37,596 nt of DNA from Acidobacteriota bacterium (GCA_022573225.1 JACZUI010000026.1:1-37596), one strand, 5' to 3'. Counted from the first letter of the stretch, positions 8,786 through 17,140 are shown. Numbers and translations are program-made. Notes: generated by a model not told the origin, from the letters alone.

Positions 8786-9370
8786 CTATGAACGTTGCAG
8801 GACATTGCCCGCGAGAGTAGACCGCGCAGTCGCATCATTCGCGGCCACGACACCAATAACACGATCCGATCCGACGGCGTTGACGGCTGCGAGCATGGTC
8901 GCCCCGGTCGTCACCACGTCATCGACAATCAACACGCCGCCCGGCGCAGGTGTGCGAATAGCCAGGGAAGCGGGTAACCGTCCGTGATCGCCGCCTGCCC
9001 GTCTTGCACTGTGAATCGGGCGGCGAAACAGGTCGACCAGGGCTACCCGGTTGATCCTGGCAATCCTGAGCGCAATCTCTCGAGCCGGGTCTACGCCGTA
9101 ACGGGCGAAGCGGCTCCACGCCCTTGGGATAGGGACCAATGGTGCCCGCGGTAGAAGGGGTGCCAGCGTCTCAGCGACCATCTCGGCATACCAGACCAAC
9201 CCCCGATACTTGAGCCCGTGGACCAACCGGGCCGCGGCACCGGTGTGCTCGAAGGCAGATACGAGCCGGACACCGCCCGGGAGAATTTTCTCAGGCGGCG
9301 GACGAAGTGATACTCGACACTGCCGGCACACCAAGGTCTCGGCTGGAGTGAAGCATCCCTGACAGACCAT
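8786..9370 (-). CDS. ComF-family phosphoribosyltransferase-like protein
   Basis: A 194-residue protein of the ComF / double-zinc-ribbon phosphoribosyltransferase family. The N-terminus has a compact cysteine cluster (CQGCF, then CRQC). The C-terminal type I phosphoribosyltransferase fold carries the PRPP-binding loop GGVLIVDDVVTTGATM. The segment LVHGLKYRGL is the family landmark after the zinc domain. In naturally competent bacteria ComF proteins act in DNA uptake. In Actinobacteria homologues are common without known competence, so the role here is open. The start ATG 9370 places the first Cys pair at the very N-terminus; there is no room for the usual longer zinc domain, so this is a short family version. 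Confidence 0.87.
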   Translation of the reverse strand: MVCQGCFTPAETLVCRQCRVSLRPPPEKILPGGVRLVSAFEHTGAAARLVHGLKYRGLVWYAEMVAETLAPLLPRAPLVPIPRAWSRFARYGVDPAREIALRIARINRVALVDLFRRPIHSARRAGGDHGRLPASLAIRTPAPGGVLIVDDVVTTGATMLAAVNAVGSDRVIGVVAANDATARSTLAGNVLQRS

Positions 9371-9439
9371 GACGCCAACCTACGGGGCGGCAATGACAGG
9401 ATCGGTGCTGTTGCCTCCCCCTCGAGCGAACGAGAAACG

Positions 9440-10687
9440 TCAGGTGCCTTCTTGCCATCCGCTCAAATAGGCAACCTGGTCTTCGGTCAGAGTTTCCAGG
9501 TCTCCCCCGAGATGGCGAAGCTTGATGGTGGCCACCTCGTCGTCTATCTCGGAGGGAAGCGTGTAGATCCGCGGCTCCAGTGAACCGTGTTTCTCGATGA
9601 GAAATTCGACGGCAAGTGCCTGGTTGGAGAAAGACATGTCCATGACGTCGGCGGGATGGCCCTCGGCCGCCCCGAGATTGACCAAACGCCCCTCGGCGAT
9701 GACCAGGATTCGCCGGCCATCCGCAAGCTCGAACTCCTCCAGGTTCTCCCGGACAACCCGGCGGGCCACAGCATCGGCCGAGAGCGTCACCAGATCGATC
9801 TCGATGTCGAAGTGACCGGAGTTGGCCAGAATTACCCCATCCTTCATCACGTCGAAGTGCTCCTTTCGGAGAACGTGCTTGTTCCCGGTGGCAGTGATAA
9901 ATAAATCGCCCACGGCTGCGGCGGCAACAGCAGTCATGACTCTGAAACCGTCCATCACGGCGGTGAGGGCCCGCACCGGATCGACCTCGACCACTATGAC
10001 CTTTGAGCCCATCCCATCGGCGCGCTTTGCGATTCCACGCCCACAGTCGCCATACCCGACCACGACCACGTTCTGGCCGGCGAGAAGGATGTTGGTGGCC
10101 CGAATGACGCCATCGATAGACGATTGGCCGGTTCCGTAGTGGTTGTCGAATAGGTGCTTCGTCGCCGAGTCGTTGACCGCGACGACGGGCACCCGGAGCG
10201 TGCCGTCCTCCGCCATCGCCCGAAGCCGGATGACACCGGTGGTCGTCTCCTCCGTCGAGCCGATCACCTCGATATCACGCCTGTCGGTATGGAGGACCGT
10301 GGCGAGGTCGGCACCGTCGTCCATGGTCACTGCAGGGGCGTGGTCCAGCACGGCGTGAATGTGCTTGTAGTAGGTCTCTTGGTCTTCGCCTCTGATGGCG
10401 AAAACCGGGATACCCTCGGCCACCAGGGCAGCAGCAACGTCGTCCTGGGTCGAAAGCGGGTTTGATGCGCAAAGCAGCCCCTCCGCGCCGCCGTCGCGCA
10501 ATGCCAGCATCAGGTTGGCGGTTTCCGCCGTCACATGCAGACACGCCGCAACGACATGGCCGTCCAGGGGCTTTTCCTTGACAAACCTCTCACGAACCGC
10601 TGCCAGAGCCGGCATCCTGCGACCAGCCCAGGCGATTCGACGGGCTCCGCTCTCGGCGAGGTCCGGTTCGGCAATGTCGTAGTTCAT
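9440..10687 (-). CDS. ahcY: adenosylhomocysteinase (S-adenosylhomocysteine hydrolase)
   Basis: This NAD-dependent enzyme reversibly splits S-adenosylhomocysteine into adenosine and homocysteine, removing the product inhibitor of methyltransferases. The NAD-binding loop GYGDCGRG is at 211-218. The substrate region has HVTAETANLM (51-60), DDGADLATVLH, STEETTTGVIRL and VNDSATKHLFDNHYGTGQS, with K177 and D181 in the catalytic positions. The protein is 415 residues and ends at VAYLSGWQEGT. It lacks the C-terminal extension ending in KPDHYRY that closes the NAD site in the longer bacterial and eukaryotic enzymes. It therefore resembles the short archaeal/Thermotoga type. It starts 6 bases after the SIS gene stop. 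Confidence 0.96.
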   Translation of the reverse strand: MNYDIAEPDLAESGARRIAWAGRRMPALAAVRERFVKEKPLDGHVVAACLHVTAETANLMLALRDGGAEGLLCASNPLSTQDDVAAALVAEGIPVFAIRGEDQETYYKHIHAVLDHAPAVTMDDGADLATVLHTDRRDIEVIGSTEETTTGVIRLRAMAEDGTLRVPVVAVNDSATKHLFDNHYGTGQSSIDGVIRATNILLAGQNVVVVGYGDCGRGIAKRADGMGSKVIVVEVDPVRALTAVMDGFRVMTAVAAAAVGDLFITATGNKHVLRKEHFDVMKDGVILANSGHFDIEIDLVTLSADAVARRVVRENLEEFELADGRRILVIAEGRLVNLGAAEGHPADVMDMSFSNQALAVEFLIEKHGSLEPRIYTLPSEIDDEVATIKLRHLGGDLETLTEDQVAYLSGWQEGT

Positions 10688-10693
10688 GTTGTC

Positions 10694-11695
10694 TCAGTCC
10701 TCAGTTAGGAGTTTCTTGAGTTTTTCGATGGTCTCGACCGGAACAGGATCCACTCCGGCGTCGAGTGCCATCATCCACGAAGTCAGGTCTCCGACAGTGG
10801 TCAATGAGATCAGCCGGGCAATCCTCGACTCTCCCCAGGACGGGATCTCCGCCACCCAGGGCACTGCATCCTGGGTCAAAGCCGCCGAATGAGCAAGACG
10901 CGCTTCCACTCTGGGGTGGTCGGACCGGTCCGTCAGCGCAATCACACCGAGATGCTCGCGGGTGAAGGACGGCATCGTTTCCCAGCCGACAAGCTCGTTG
11001 TGATCGAGCTCCGGAAGCAGCGACGACCAGGCCGGCATCTTGGCGTTCTCGTTGATCTGCGTCTTCCAGCGGCCCGCCACCGTTCCGCTGATCGGCCCGC
11101 CTCCGTAAACGATTCCGATTCGTCCCTTGAGCGCAGCTGCGGTCTTGGCTGCCTGCTCCCAAGCCGGGCTGTCTTCGGTCAGGGCGTCATCAGCGAGTAG
11201 GGCAGCCTCTTCGAGATCTGACCGTGGATCGTCGACTGCCCCCACCGCGGCGGCCACGTGCACCGCAGCACCCACCAGATACCCGACAGCGGCCCGAGGC
11301 TGAAGCCCGGTAGGCACCCTGACGGTGGGCCAGCCCTCGGCATCCGACAGTTGACCGAGCTTGCCGCCAGTGGTGATCGTGACGACCGAAAGCCCTCTTG
11401 ATCGAGCGTGGTCGACCACATCCAAGGTCTCTTCTGTGTTGCCCGAGTAAGAGACCGCCAGGACCAGGGGCTTGGTCCTCCCGACCCATCCCGGAAGAGG
11501 TCCATAGTTCTTGTGAACCGCTACTCGGGCCGGCCCTTCCCCTGCGATGGCGGCGAGATAGTCGCCGGCCACTCCGGATCCACCCATCCCAGCCAGGACG
11601 ATCTCGGTCGCAGGAGGAACCTCGACCGGGTCCAATCCCAACGACCACCTGAGTTGGTCGCCAAGAGTCTGGATCATCGTCAGCATGTCACTCAT
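10694..11695 (-). CDS. SIS-domain bifunctional phosphoglucose/phosphomannose isomerase-like protein
   Basis: Two SIS folds in 333 residues match the bifunctional phosphoglucose/phosphomannose isomerase family, which interconverts fructose-6-phosphate with glucose-6- or mannose-6-phosphate. Landmarks are GMGGSGVAGDYLAAI near residues 36-50, VSYSGNTEETL (sugar phosphate loop), YGGGPISGTVAGRWKTQINE and the catalytic PELDHNELVGWE. The first ATG (11695) overlaps the Trm112-like gene by 8 bases; a second in-frame ATG at 11686 is an alternative. Next to the phosphohexomutase, a role in supplying mannose-1-phosphate or glucose-1-phosphate for glycans is likely. The mycobacterial cluster has a SIS gene at the same position. 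Confidence 0.88.
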   Translation of the reverse strand: MSDMLTMIQTLGDQLRWSLGLDPVEVPPATEIVLAGMGGSGVAGDYLAAIAGEGPARVAVHKNYGPLPGWVGRTKPLVLAVSYSGNTEETLDVVDHARSRGLSVVTITTGGKLGQLSDAEGWPTVRVPTGLQPRAAVGYLVGAAVHVAAAVGAVDDPRSDLEEAALLADDALTEDSPAWEQAAKTAAALKGRIGIVYGGGPISGTVAGRWKTQINENAKMPAWSSLLPELDHNELVGWETMPSFTREHLGVIALTDRSDHPRVEARLAHSAALTQDAVPWVAEIPSWGESRIARLISLTTVGDLTSWMMALDAGVDPVPVETIEKLKKLLTED

Positions 11696-11867
11696 TGGAG
11701 CCGCCTTCCGCCTGGTCGATCAACATGATGGGAATTCCGTCGCGCACCGGGTATCGACGACCGCACTGCTGGCAAACCAGCCTCGAAGCGGCCTCGTCCT
11801 CGGTCAGATCGGCCTTGTCCACCGGGCAAACCAGGATGGCTGCCAACGAAGGATCAATCAGACTCAT
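11688..11867 (-). CDS. Trm112-family small zinc protein
   Basis: A 59-residue protein of the Trm112 / DUF343 family. It begins MSLIDPSLAAILVCPVDKAD, has a Cys at 14 and a C-x2-C pair at 32 and 35 (LVCQQCGRRYPVRDGIPIML). The YPVRDGIPIML ending is the family hallmark. The first zinc half-site has one Cys rather than two, common in bacterial members. Eukaryotic Trm112 activates methyltransferases; the bacterial role is poorly defined. The ATG overlaps the 3' end of the phosphohexomutase gene and the stop overlaps the SIS gene start, so the three are translationally linked. Confidence 0.88.
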   Translation of the reverse strand: MSLIDPSLAAILVCPVDKADLTEDEAASRLVCQQCGRRYPVRDGIPIMLIDQAEGGSNE

Positions 11868-13206
11868 TCAGGTCCTCCAGGGTCTGTTCGACTCTTTCAA
11901 CGACTTGTGCCACTTGCTGCGGCGACGGGGCCTCCACGTTCAGCCTGAGCAGTGGCTCGGTGTTGGACGGCCTCAGATTGAACCACGAATCACCCAGGTA
12001 AACCGTAAGGCCATCGAGACGGTCGGTCTTCTCACCGGCGAATTCGAGTTCGATTGCCGCCACCGCCTGATTGAGATCAGACACTTGATAGTTGATCTCC
12101 CCCGAAGCGGCATATCTCTCCACCTCAACGCGGATCTTCGAAAGAGGTCGACCGTCCTCACTGATCACTTGAAGCAACACCAGCATCGCCAGCATTCCGG
12201 AGTCGGCCCTGAAGTTGTCGCGAAAGTAGTAGTGGCCACTGTGTTCGCCACCAAACACTGCATCTGTATCGGCCATGACCTGTTTGATGTAGCTGTGGCC
12301 GACCCGCGTCCTGACCGGTGTCCCGCCGTGCTCGGCGACGATCTCCGGTACGGCGTGGGAGGTGATCAGGTTGTGAACGATCGATGACCCGGGGTGTTGC
12401 GCCAGCATCCATCTTGCGATGAGCGACGTCACGGTGCTTCCGCTCAAGGGCTCAGCCTCGTCGTCGATGAAGAAGGCTCGATCGGCGTCACCGTCAAATG
12501 CGACACCGAGATCGTGGCCGCCCTCCTTCACCAGGTTCACCAGATCGAGCAGGTTCTCTGGCTGAATGGGATCCGGGGGATGGTTGGGAAAGGTCCCGTC
12601 CAGTTCGAGGTAGAGGCCGTCGAGCTCACATGGGATCCGGGAAAACACCTCGTCAATGGCGACGCCGGCCATGCCGTTGCCTCCGTCCACCGCGACACGA
12701 AGTGGGTTGAATGCCGGAGGAGACACCACAGACATCAGGTGGTCGACATAGGGGTTGATGGCATCAACAGAGCGGATCCCACCCCGGACTCCGGGGCGGG
12801 GAGCCGCTCCGCCGAGGACGGCTTCCTTGATGGTCTCCAGCCCCGTTTCCGCACCTACCGGCGCCGCCCCCGGTCGGCACAGTTTGAGCCCGTTGTACTC
12901 GGGAGGATTATGGGATGCGGTGATCATTGCCCCCGGCACGCCCTCGGAGCCCGAGTAGAAGTAGACGAGGTCGGTGGGAACCTCGCCAAGATCGACCACC
13001 TCGGCGCCGGCGTCACGAAGGCCGGCCGACAATCCCGCAAAAAGCTCCGGCGTCGAATTCCTGCAATCGCGCCCAACTGCAATCGAGGTCGCCCCGGTGA
13101 GATCGACGAACGCCCCTCCGATCAACCTGAACAGGTCGGCATCGAGTTCTCCGATGTCGGTGCGGCCACGGATGTCATAGGCCTTGAATACAGCGTCGGG
13201 ATTCAT
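11854..13206 (-). CDS. manB: phosphomannomutase/phosphoglucomutase
   Basis: A 450-residue alpha-D-phosphohexomutase that interconverts 6-phospho- and 1-phospho-mannose (or glucose), feeding GDP-mannose or UDP-glucose synthesis. The phosphorylated serine is S98 in MITASHNPPEYNGLK. The metal loop is FDGDADRAFF (D238, D240, D242). The sugar loop is GGEHSGHYYF and the phosphate loop is RPSNTEPLLRLNVEA. ATG 13206 is chosen over the upstream in-frame ATG 13242 because the family N-terminus MNPDAVFKAYDIRG begins there and a promoter would leave a very short leader. Order with the SIS protein and ahcY is conserved with mycobacterial manB. The exact sugar preference cannot be read from sequence. Confidence 0.93.
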   Translation of the reverse strand: MNPDAVFKAYDIRGRTDIGELDADLFRLIGGAFVDLTGATSIAVGRDCRNSTPELFAGLSAGLRDAGAEVVDLGEVPTDLVYFYSGSEGVPGAMITASHNPPEYNGLKLCRPGAAPVGAETGLETIKEAVLGGAAPRPGVRGGIRSVDAINPYVDHLMSVVSPPAFNPLRVAVDGGNGMAGVAIDEVFSRIPCELDGLYLELDGTFPNHPPDPIQPENLLDLVNLVKEGGHDLGVAFDGDADRAFFIDDEAEPLSGSTVTSLIARWMLAQHPGSSIVHNLITSHAVPEIVAEHGGTPVRTRVGHSYIKQVMADTDAVFGGEHSGHYYFRDNFRADSGMLAMLVLLQVISEDGRPLSKIRVEVERYAASGEINYQVSDLNQAVAAIELEFAGEKTDRLDGLTVYLGDSWFNLRPSNTEPLLRLNVEAPSPQQVAQVVERVEQTLEDLNESD

Positions 13207-13218
13207 AGAACGAAGAAG

Positions 13219-13247
13219 TTTAGAGACCGTTGAACAATGCATGTCAG
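13219..13247 (-). promoter_or_regulatory. sigma70-like promoter for the phosphohexomutase operon
   Basis: On the minus strand CTGACA (13242-13247) is followed by a 17-base spacer and TCTAAA (13219-13224). Transcription would start near 13212, about six bases before the ATG at 13206, giving an almost leaderless mRNA as is common in Actinobacteria. The -35 and spacer lie within a 32-bp element repeated at 16573-16604. Confidence 0.5.
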
Positions 13248-13258
13248 TCGTCTCGGCC
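13227..13258. repeat. 32-bp element, copy 1 (second copy 16573-16604)
   Basis: This copy matches 16573-16604 at 26 of 32 bases. On the plus strand both share GTTGAA, TGCATGTCA and TCTCG with identical spacing. It sits between the divergent phosphohexomutase and GT2 genes. Confidence 0.7.
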
Positions 13259-13286
13259 CTTCCTATTCCTACACTCCTCGACTCAG

Positions 13287-13985
13287 ATGGCTCCCACTTT
13301 CTCGATCGTCGTGCCCGTCTACAACGAGGGAACGTTTCTTCCCAAGGCCATGCCCGCCTTGATCGCGGAAATCGAGCAACTCTCCGTTCCCTACCGCCTG
13401 ATGATCGTTGAAAATGGGTCCACCGACGGGACGGCGGAGATCGCCCGGAGCCTCATCGGGCCAGCGCCTGTGAGCGTGGTGTCACTCTCCGAGCCGGATT
13501 ACGGAGCGGCGATGCGACACGGTTTCTTGGCAGCCGAGGGAGATTGGATCGTCAATTTCGACATCGACTATTTCTCCGCCGACTTCCTCCGCAGAGTCCT
13601 GGCCACCAGCGGGGCCGATCTTGTGATCGGCTCGAAGCGGGATCCGAACTCCGAAGACCGCCGTCCGGCCATTCGACGACTGGCAACCAGGGTGTTCAAC
13701 ATTCTCCTCCGAACGATTCTCGGTTCGCGGGTCTCGGACACCCATGGGATGAAGGCATTCAGCTCCGATCTGGTGAAGAAGATCACGCCCCAGGTGCGCA
13801 GCACGCAGGATCTCTTTGACACCGAGCTGGTGATTCGCGCCGAGCGGGCCGGCTACACCATCACCGAGGTGCCTGTGGTGGTTGAAGAAATCAGGACAGC
13901 AAAGTCTTCGCTGGTCAAACGGGTGCCCCGAACCATCCTCGGATTGTGGCGGATCCGCAGGATGCTCTCGAACGAGACCACCTAG
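13287..13985 (+). CDS. GT2-family glycosyltransferase (polyprenyl-phosphate sugar synthase-like)
   Basis: A 232-residue GT-A glycosyltransferase of family 2, similar in size and layout to the soluble part of dolichyl-phosphate mannose/glucose synthases. It begins APTFSIVVPVYNEG, then has ENGSTDGTAE and the metal/nucleotide site NFDIDYFSADF, followed by DTHGMKAFS. It would transfer a sugar from a nucleotide donor, possibly to a lipid phosphate. There is no membrane anchor. ATG 13287 is chosen because the domain starts immediately after it; an in-frame start at 13230 adds an unconserved leader. No strong ribosome binding site is visible. The stop TAG overlaps the convergent stop of the membrane protein gene (CTAG). 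Confidence 0.85.
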   Translation: MAPTFSIVVPVYNEGTFLPKAMPALIAEIEQLSVPYRLMIVENGSTDGTAEIARSLIGPAPVSVVSLSEPDYGAAMRHGFLAAEGDWIVNFDIDYFSADFLRRVLATSGADLVIGSKRDPNSEDRRPAIRRLATRVFNILLRTILGSRVSDTHGMKAFSSDLVKKITPQVRSTQDLFDTELVIRAERAGYTITEVPVVVEEIRTAKSSLVKRVPRTILGLWRIRRMLSNETT

Positions 13986-16318
13986 GAATCTGAGTCGTTC
14001 CTACGGCGCAGGGCCAGCCCCACAACGAGCAGAGCCACCACACCGGCGATCGAGAGGACGAAGCCTCCGGTCTCGGCCCAGGTGTCCTCAAAGGTGAGGA
14101 CAACATCCTCAGCCGTCGGCACAACCACCATGAGCGACGGCGTCGCCCGCCATGGCCCGTCCGCACCATCAGCCGTCCAATTGGGAAAGTAGGACACCTT
14201 CACCAGATGGGGGACGCCGATCGCATCTGTTGTGAACGAGATCCGGTGGTTCTCGACCGCGATGTCCGTCACCTCACCGCGAACCGCGACCGCAACATCG
14301 GGGCGACCCTCGATCGATTCGATACGAGGCCACTCTTCGGGGCCATCGGCCACGACCCAGCGGTGGAGGTTGTCGACATCGTCGTACCACTCCAGGGCCA
14401 TGTCATTGAAGCTGGGGAGGGGTTCTCCGTTCGATCCCCCGATTGTGTCGTTTCCGGTCAACGTGCCCAGGAGACCTCGCTCGGAGATCTCGTAAACCGC
14501 CGGGAGATGTGTCGCAGCCACAACAAGGTCGGATGGGGGAAGCTCATATATGGAAAACGGCTCAGTGGTAGCAACCTTGGTCAGATCGTCCATTCCGTCA
14601 GCCTTGGTGGCGGCCTCCGGCGTGAAGGACACGTAGTAGCTGACACCAAAGACATCCAGGTGTTTGAGCCCTCGGTCCATGTCGAAGTCGTTGTACGCGA
14701 GTCCCGGTATCGGGTTGGAGGCGTTCAACGACATTTCGGATGAGTTGATGAAATGGAAAGGCGTTGTCAGCGACGATTCGAAAAAGAGCCCTTCCATCGA
14801 TTTGTGCGAGCCCTCGGTCCAGTACGGAATCAACATCGGCGACATCGGGGTCCCGTACTTGTTGAGCTCACTGTTCCCCTCCCAATGGACCCGCCCGTCG
14901 GGAAGCCCCTCGAGCTCGATCATCAGCGCCTCGTACTCGGGCCAGGGCTCCTTCGACTCATACCCTTCGTAGTTCCACCTCGACCACCCGTCGATGAATG
15001 TGACGCTCGACAGCGCCCCCATCGCGAGCATGGCGGTCGCCCCGATTGTCAGGAAGAGACGGGTGTTGACGGTCCTCGACCAAAACCATGTAACGGCCAG
15101 AAGAACCACGCCGCCCACAGCCACCGCAATCCACCCCCACCAAGGAAACTCTGGGGAATCGGCGACCAGAAAGGCCGCGATCACGGCTACGGCACCAACA
15201 AGAATCCGGGGCCAATTGGATGACACCCGCGAGGGCAGACGACGGGACATCCAAACAACTGCCGCGCCGACGCCGATCGCCGCAAAGAAGGCCACCCCGA
15301 AGTACCAGTACGGCAGAAGGCGCCCATTCCACAGTTTCCATCGCTCTTCGCCAAAGACTTCCGGGAAGAGCTCGGGCAACACGGTCGGCAACGGGAAGTA
15401 GATCAACGGGAGCAGGGTCGCCCCAATCATCGGAGCCGCTCTCCTTCCCTTCCTCATCGCCCAAATCGCCCCCGGGATCGCAATGGGGAGCAACAGCCAG
15501 ATCTCGACGGGGAAAAGCTCTTCCCAGCGACTCAGCGGGGTCCATGCCATGTCAGACGTCAACCCGATACGCGCCACCAGAGGCAGGGCCCAAAACGCCG
15601 CGATAGAAAAACCCCACACCCAGACCGCGAACGTACGCAGGAAGCCGCGGCGCCACGGCAGGATGAACAGCGAGGCGAAGATCACGACGATGGTCGTAAG
15701 CACATGGCTGAGAGCGGTGGCTGCCAGAGCCAGTGCAGCCCACTTGAGGTATCTGCGGTCCTCGCGCACCCCCTTGATGAGGAGGCCCAGGTACACGAGC
15801 GAGAGGGCAAAGGACCATGAGTAGGAGAACTCGCCGGCGAGAGTCGATGCGACGTTTCCGCCGTAGATCGAATAGCTCTCGAAGAACACAAACACCGCGC
15901 CAGACGCTGCCGCTACAACAGCCACATGTTTTCCGAGTCGCATCGCTCTGGCCAGATAGAAGGCCGCCGCTGGAGTGGCGAGGAGACCCATGACAGTCAC
16001 AACTTTGAAGGCCACCCCATAAGGAAGAACCAGGTCGAAGACAACGATCGTCAACGAGGGAAGCGGGAAGTAGAAGTAGAAGGCCGGAAAACCGGCAAAC
16101 CAGTCATTCGACCAGCCAAGAATGCGGCCCTCCGGAAGCAGCGAGTCGCGAAGGAAGGCCGGGCCAAAGACGTGGGCCCCCATGTCGCCGCCGGTGGGAG
16201 TGGTGGCGGAGAATATCCACCACGGGCTCATCACCGAGAGGATGATCATTGCGATGCCCGACAAGGTCAGAATGACGAGCCAGGGGTTCTCCTTCCCGGC
16301 ACGCCGGGGTGAGGTCAC
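13982..16318 (-). CDS. large polytopic membrane protein, PTPS-related family
   Basis: A 778-residue integral membrane protein with about a dozen hydrophobic segments, one of which is C-terminal (GFVLSIAGVVALLVVGLAL), and a mainly extracytoplasmic region near residues 450-740. The N-terminal motif GGDMGAHVFGPAF followed by GWSNDWFAGFPAFYFYFPLP matches the 6-pyruvoyl-tetrahydropterin-synthase-related membrane family, which resembles GT-C glycosyltransferases and YfhO-type proteins. The GTG at 16318 overlaps the upstream zinc-ribbon gene stop (GTGA). This start is preferred over ATG 16408, which would add 30 polar residues lying inside that gene. A role in handling lipid-linked sugars is inferred from fold and context, not shown. 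Confidence 0.8.
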   Translation of the reverse strand: MTSPRRAGKENPWLVILTLSGIAMIILSVMSPWWIFSATTPTGGDMGAHVFGPAFLRDSLLPEGRILGWSNDWFAGFPAFYFYFPLPSLTIVVFDLVLPYGVAFKVVTVMGLLATPAAAFYLARAMRLGKHVAVVAAASGAVFVFFESYSIYGGNVASTLAGEFSYSWSFALSLVYLGLLIKGVREDRRYLKWAALALAATALSHVLTTIVVIFASLFILPWRRGFLRTFAVWVWGFSIAAFWALPLVARIGLTSDMAWTPLSRWEELFPVEIWLLLPIAIPGAIWAMRKGRRAAPMIGATLLPLIYFPLPTVLPELFPEVFGEERWKLWNGRLLPYWYFGVAFFAAIGVGAAVVWMSRRLPSRVSSNWPRILVGAVAVIAAFLVADSPEFPWWGWIAVAVGGVVLLAVTWFWSRTVNTRLFLTIGATAMLAMGALSSVTFIDGWSRWNYEGYESKEPWPEYEALMIELEGLPDGRVHWEGNSELNKYGTPMSPMLIPYWTEGSHKSMEGLFFESSLTTPFHFINSSEMSLNASNPIPGLAYNDFDMDRGLKHLDVFGVSYYVSFTPEAATKADGMDDLTKVATTEPFSIYELPPSDLVVAATHLPAVYEISERGLLGTLTGNDTIGGSNGEPLPSFNDMALEWYDDVDNLHRWVVADGPEEWPRIESIEGRPDVAVAVRGEVTDIAVENHRISFTTDAIGVPHLVKVSYFPNWTADGADGPWRATPSLMVVVPTAEDVVLTFEDTWAETGGFVLSIAGVVALLVVGLALRRRNDSDS

Positions 16319-16491
16319 AGTCGGTGCTGCCGGACGATCTCCAGAACCTGGGAAACGTCGATGTCTATGCCCTCGCGGTTCCACCACTTCTCTTCGCAAT
16401 TGTGGCATGCGAAGAACCGCACCTCGGTTCCGTCGGGCAGTACGTGCTCAATCTCGAGCACGTCCGTCTGTAAACACTGTGGGCAGTCCAT
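16315..16491 (-). CDS. 58-residue zinc-ribbon protein
   Basis: A small cysteine-rich protein beginning MDCPQCLQTDVLEIE, with a second knuckle CHNCEEKWW. The two C-x2-C pairs about 29 residues apart suggest one structural zinc site. It ends VLEIVRQHRL. Its stop overlaps the GTG of the large membrane protein, so the two are translationally coupled. I do not recognise a named family; similar short ribbons occur next to glycan genes in Actinobacteria. A DNA-, RNA- or protein-binding role is possible. Confidence 0.8.
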   Translation of the reverse strand: MDCPQCLQTDVLEIEHVLPDGTEVRFFACHNCEEKWWNREGIDIDVSQVLEIVRQHRL

Positions 16492-16564
16492 CTGAGTCCG
16501 TCTTTTGTGGTTGGCCGCACATCGTACGGCGAGTCTTCAGCTACAACAATGAATGGTCCTGCTG

Positions 16565-16593
16565 GTAGGAGCCTGTTGAAGAGTGCATGTCAC
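16565..16593 (-). promoter_or_regulatory. possible promoter for zinc-ribbon and membrane protein genes
   Basis: GTGACA (16588-16593), a 17-base spacer and TCCTAC (16565-16570) on the minus strand align with the promoter in front of the phosphohexomutase gene. A start near 16558 would give a leader of about 67 bases to the ATG at 16491. The -10 is a poor match to consensus. Confidence 0.35.
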
Positions 16594-16604
16594 TCATCTC
16601 GACC
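16573..16604. repeat. 32-bp element, copy 2 (first copy 13227-13258)
   Basis: This copy matches 13227-13258 at 26 of 32 bases with no gaps. It lies in the 120-base gap between the DUF6788-like gene and the zinc-ribbon gene, in the same orientation relative to the downstream minus-strand gene as copy 1. Confidence 0.7.
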
Positions 16605-16611
16605 ACCGGCA

Positions 16612-16887
16612 TTATTCAGCAGACTCCGAGAGGAGTCGGCCTACATACCGGCTGCGACGCCTGCCACCTTCTGTCCAGTATGCGTACCAATAGGGACCGT
16701 GGGGACATCGCGTGCAGCCTTGCTTGCCGCACCTCACCGACTGCTGGCGCAGGTGAACCTCGGGATGGTCGTTCGAGCCCAATGCACCGGTGGACTGAAG
16801 CTGTGCCCGGGTGAGAATCAGAAGGCGCCGGAGGTCGTGCTCGTCGAGTTCTTTGACCGCGTCGAGCAGATCGCGATCGAGAGGCAT
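16612..16887 (-). CDS. DUF6788-like small cysteine-containing protein
   Basis: A 91-residue protein starting MPLDRDLLDAVKELDEHDLR and ending with the motif VRCGKQGCTRCPHGPYWYAY then EGGRRRSRYVG. The CGKxGC...C..GPHGPYWY pattern is seen in short proteins often encoded near mobile or recombinase genes (DUF6788-type). The function is unknown. The Cys and His arrangement may bind a metal, and the basic tail may bind nucleic acid. The start ATG 16887 overlaps the stop of the DUF3499 gene (TGATG). The family name is from memory of the motif and less certain than the gene itself. Confidence 0.68.
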   Translation of the reverse strand: MPLDRDLLDAVKELDEHDLRRLLILTRAQLQSTGALGSNDHPEVHLRQQSVRCGKQGCTRCPHGPYWYAYWTEGGRRRSRYVGRLLSESAE

Positions 16888-17108
16888 CAGGCTACTGAGA
16901 GCGGTGCAAACAACCTGGTGACGGTGCGGCGGTCGGTGAGCGTCCAGCCTTGCGGTGGCGTCATCCGATCGGAATGGTTGGCGCAAAGTGGATAACCGTG
17001 CGGCTCAACGCCGTTGACGATGTCATCGAGCCAGACCGAACTGTCGTCATAAGAGAAAGTCATTGCGGTCGCGGCCGGCGCACCACATCGAACACAACTG
17101 AGAATCAT
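16887..17108 (-). CDS. DUF3499-family small protein
   Basis: A 73-residue protein with C-V-R-C near the N-terminus (MILSCVRCGAPAATAMTFSY), then EPHGYPLCANHSDRMTPPQG. This is the pattern of actinobacterial DUF3499 proteins (mycobacterial Rv3258c), where C-x2-C and C-x2-H could bind one zinc. ATG 17108 is chosen because family members begin just before the first Cys pair; in-frame starts upstream (TTG 17144) overlap the thioredoxin-like gene. The function is unknown. Its position beside manB/fbiA homologues is conserved in Actinobacteria. Confidence 0.82.
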   Translation of the reverse strand: MILSCVRCGAPAATAMTFSYDDSSVWLDDIVNGVEPHGYPLCANHSDRMTPPQGWTLTDRRTVTRLFAPLSVA

Positions 17109-17140
17109 GCGGAGAACGCTAGGGATTGGCGAATCTCCAT

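Noticed and set aside
10688-10693. SAH riboswitch upstream of ahcY
   Set aside because: Only six bases separate ahcY from the SIS gene, so there is no leader to hold a riboswitch.
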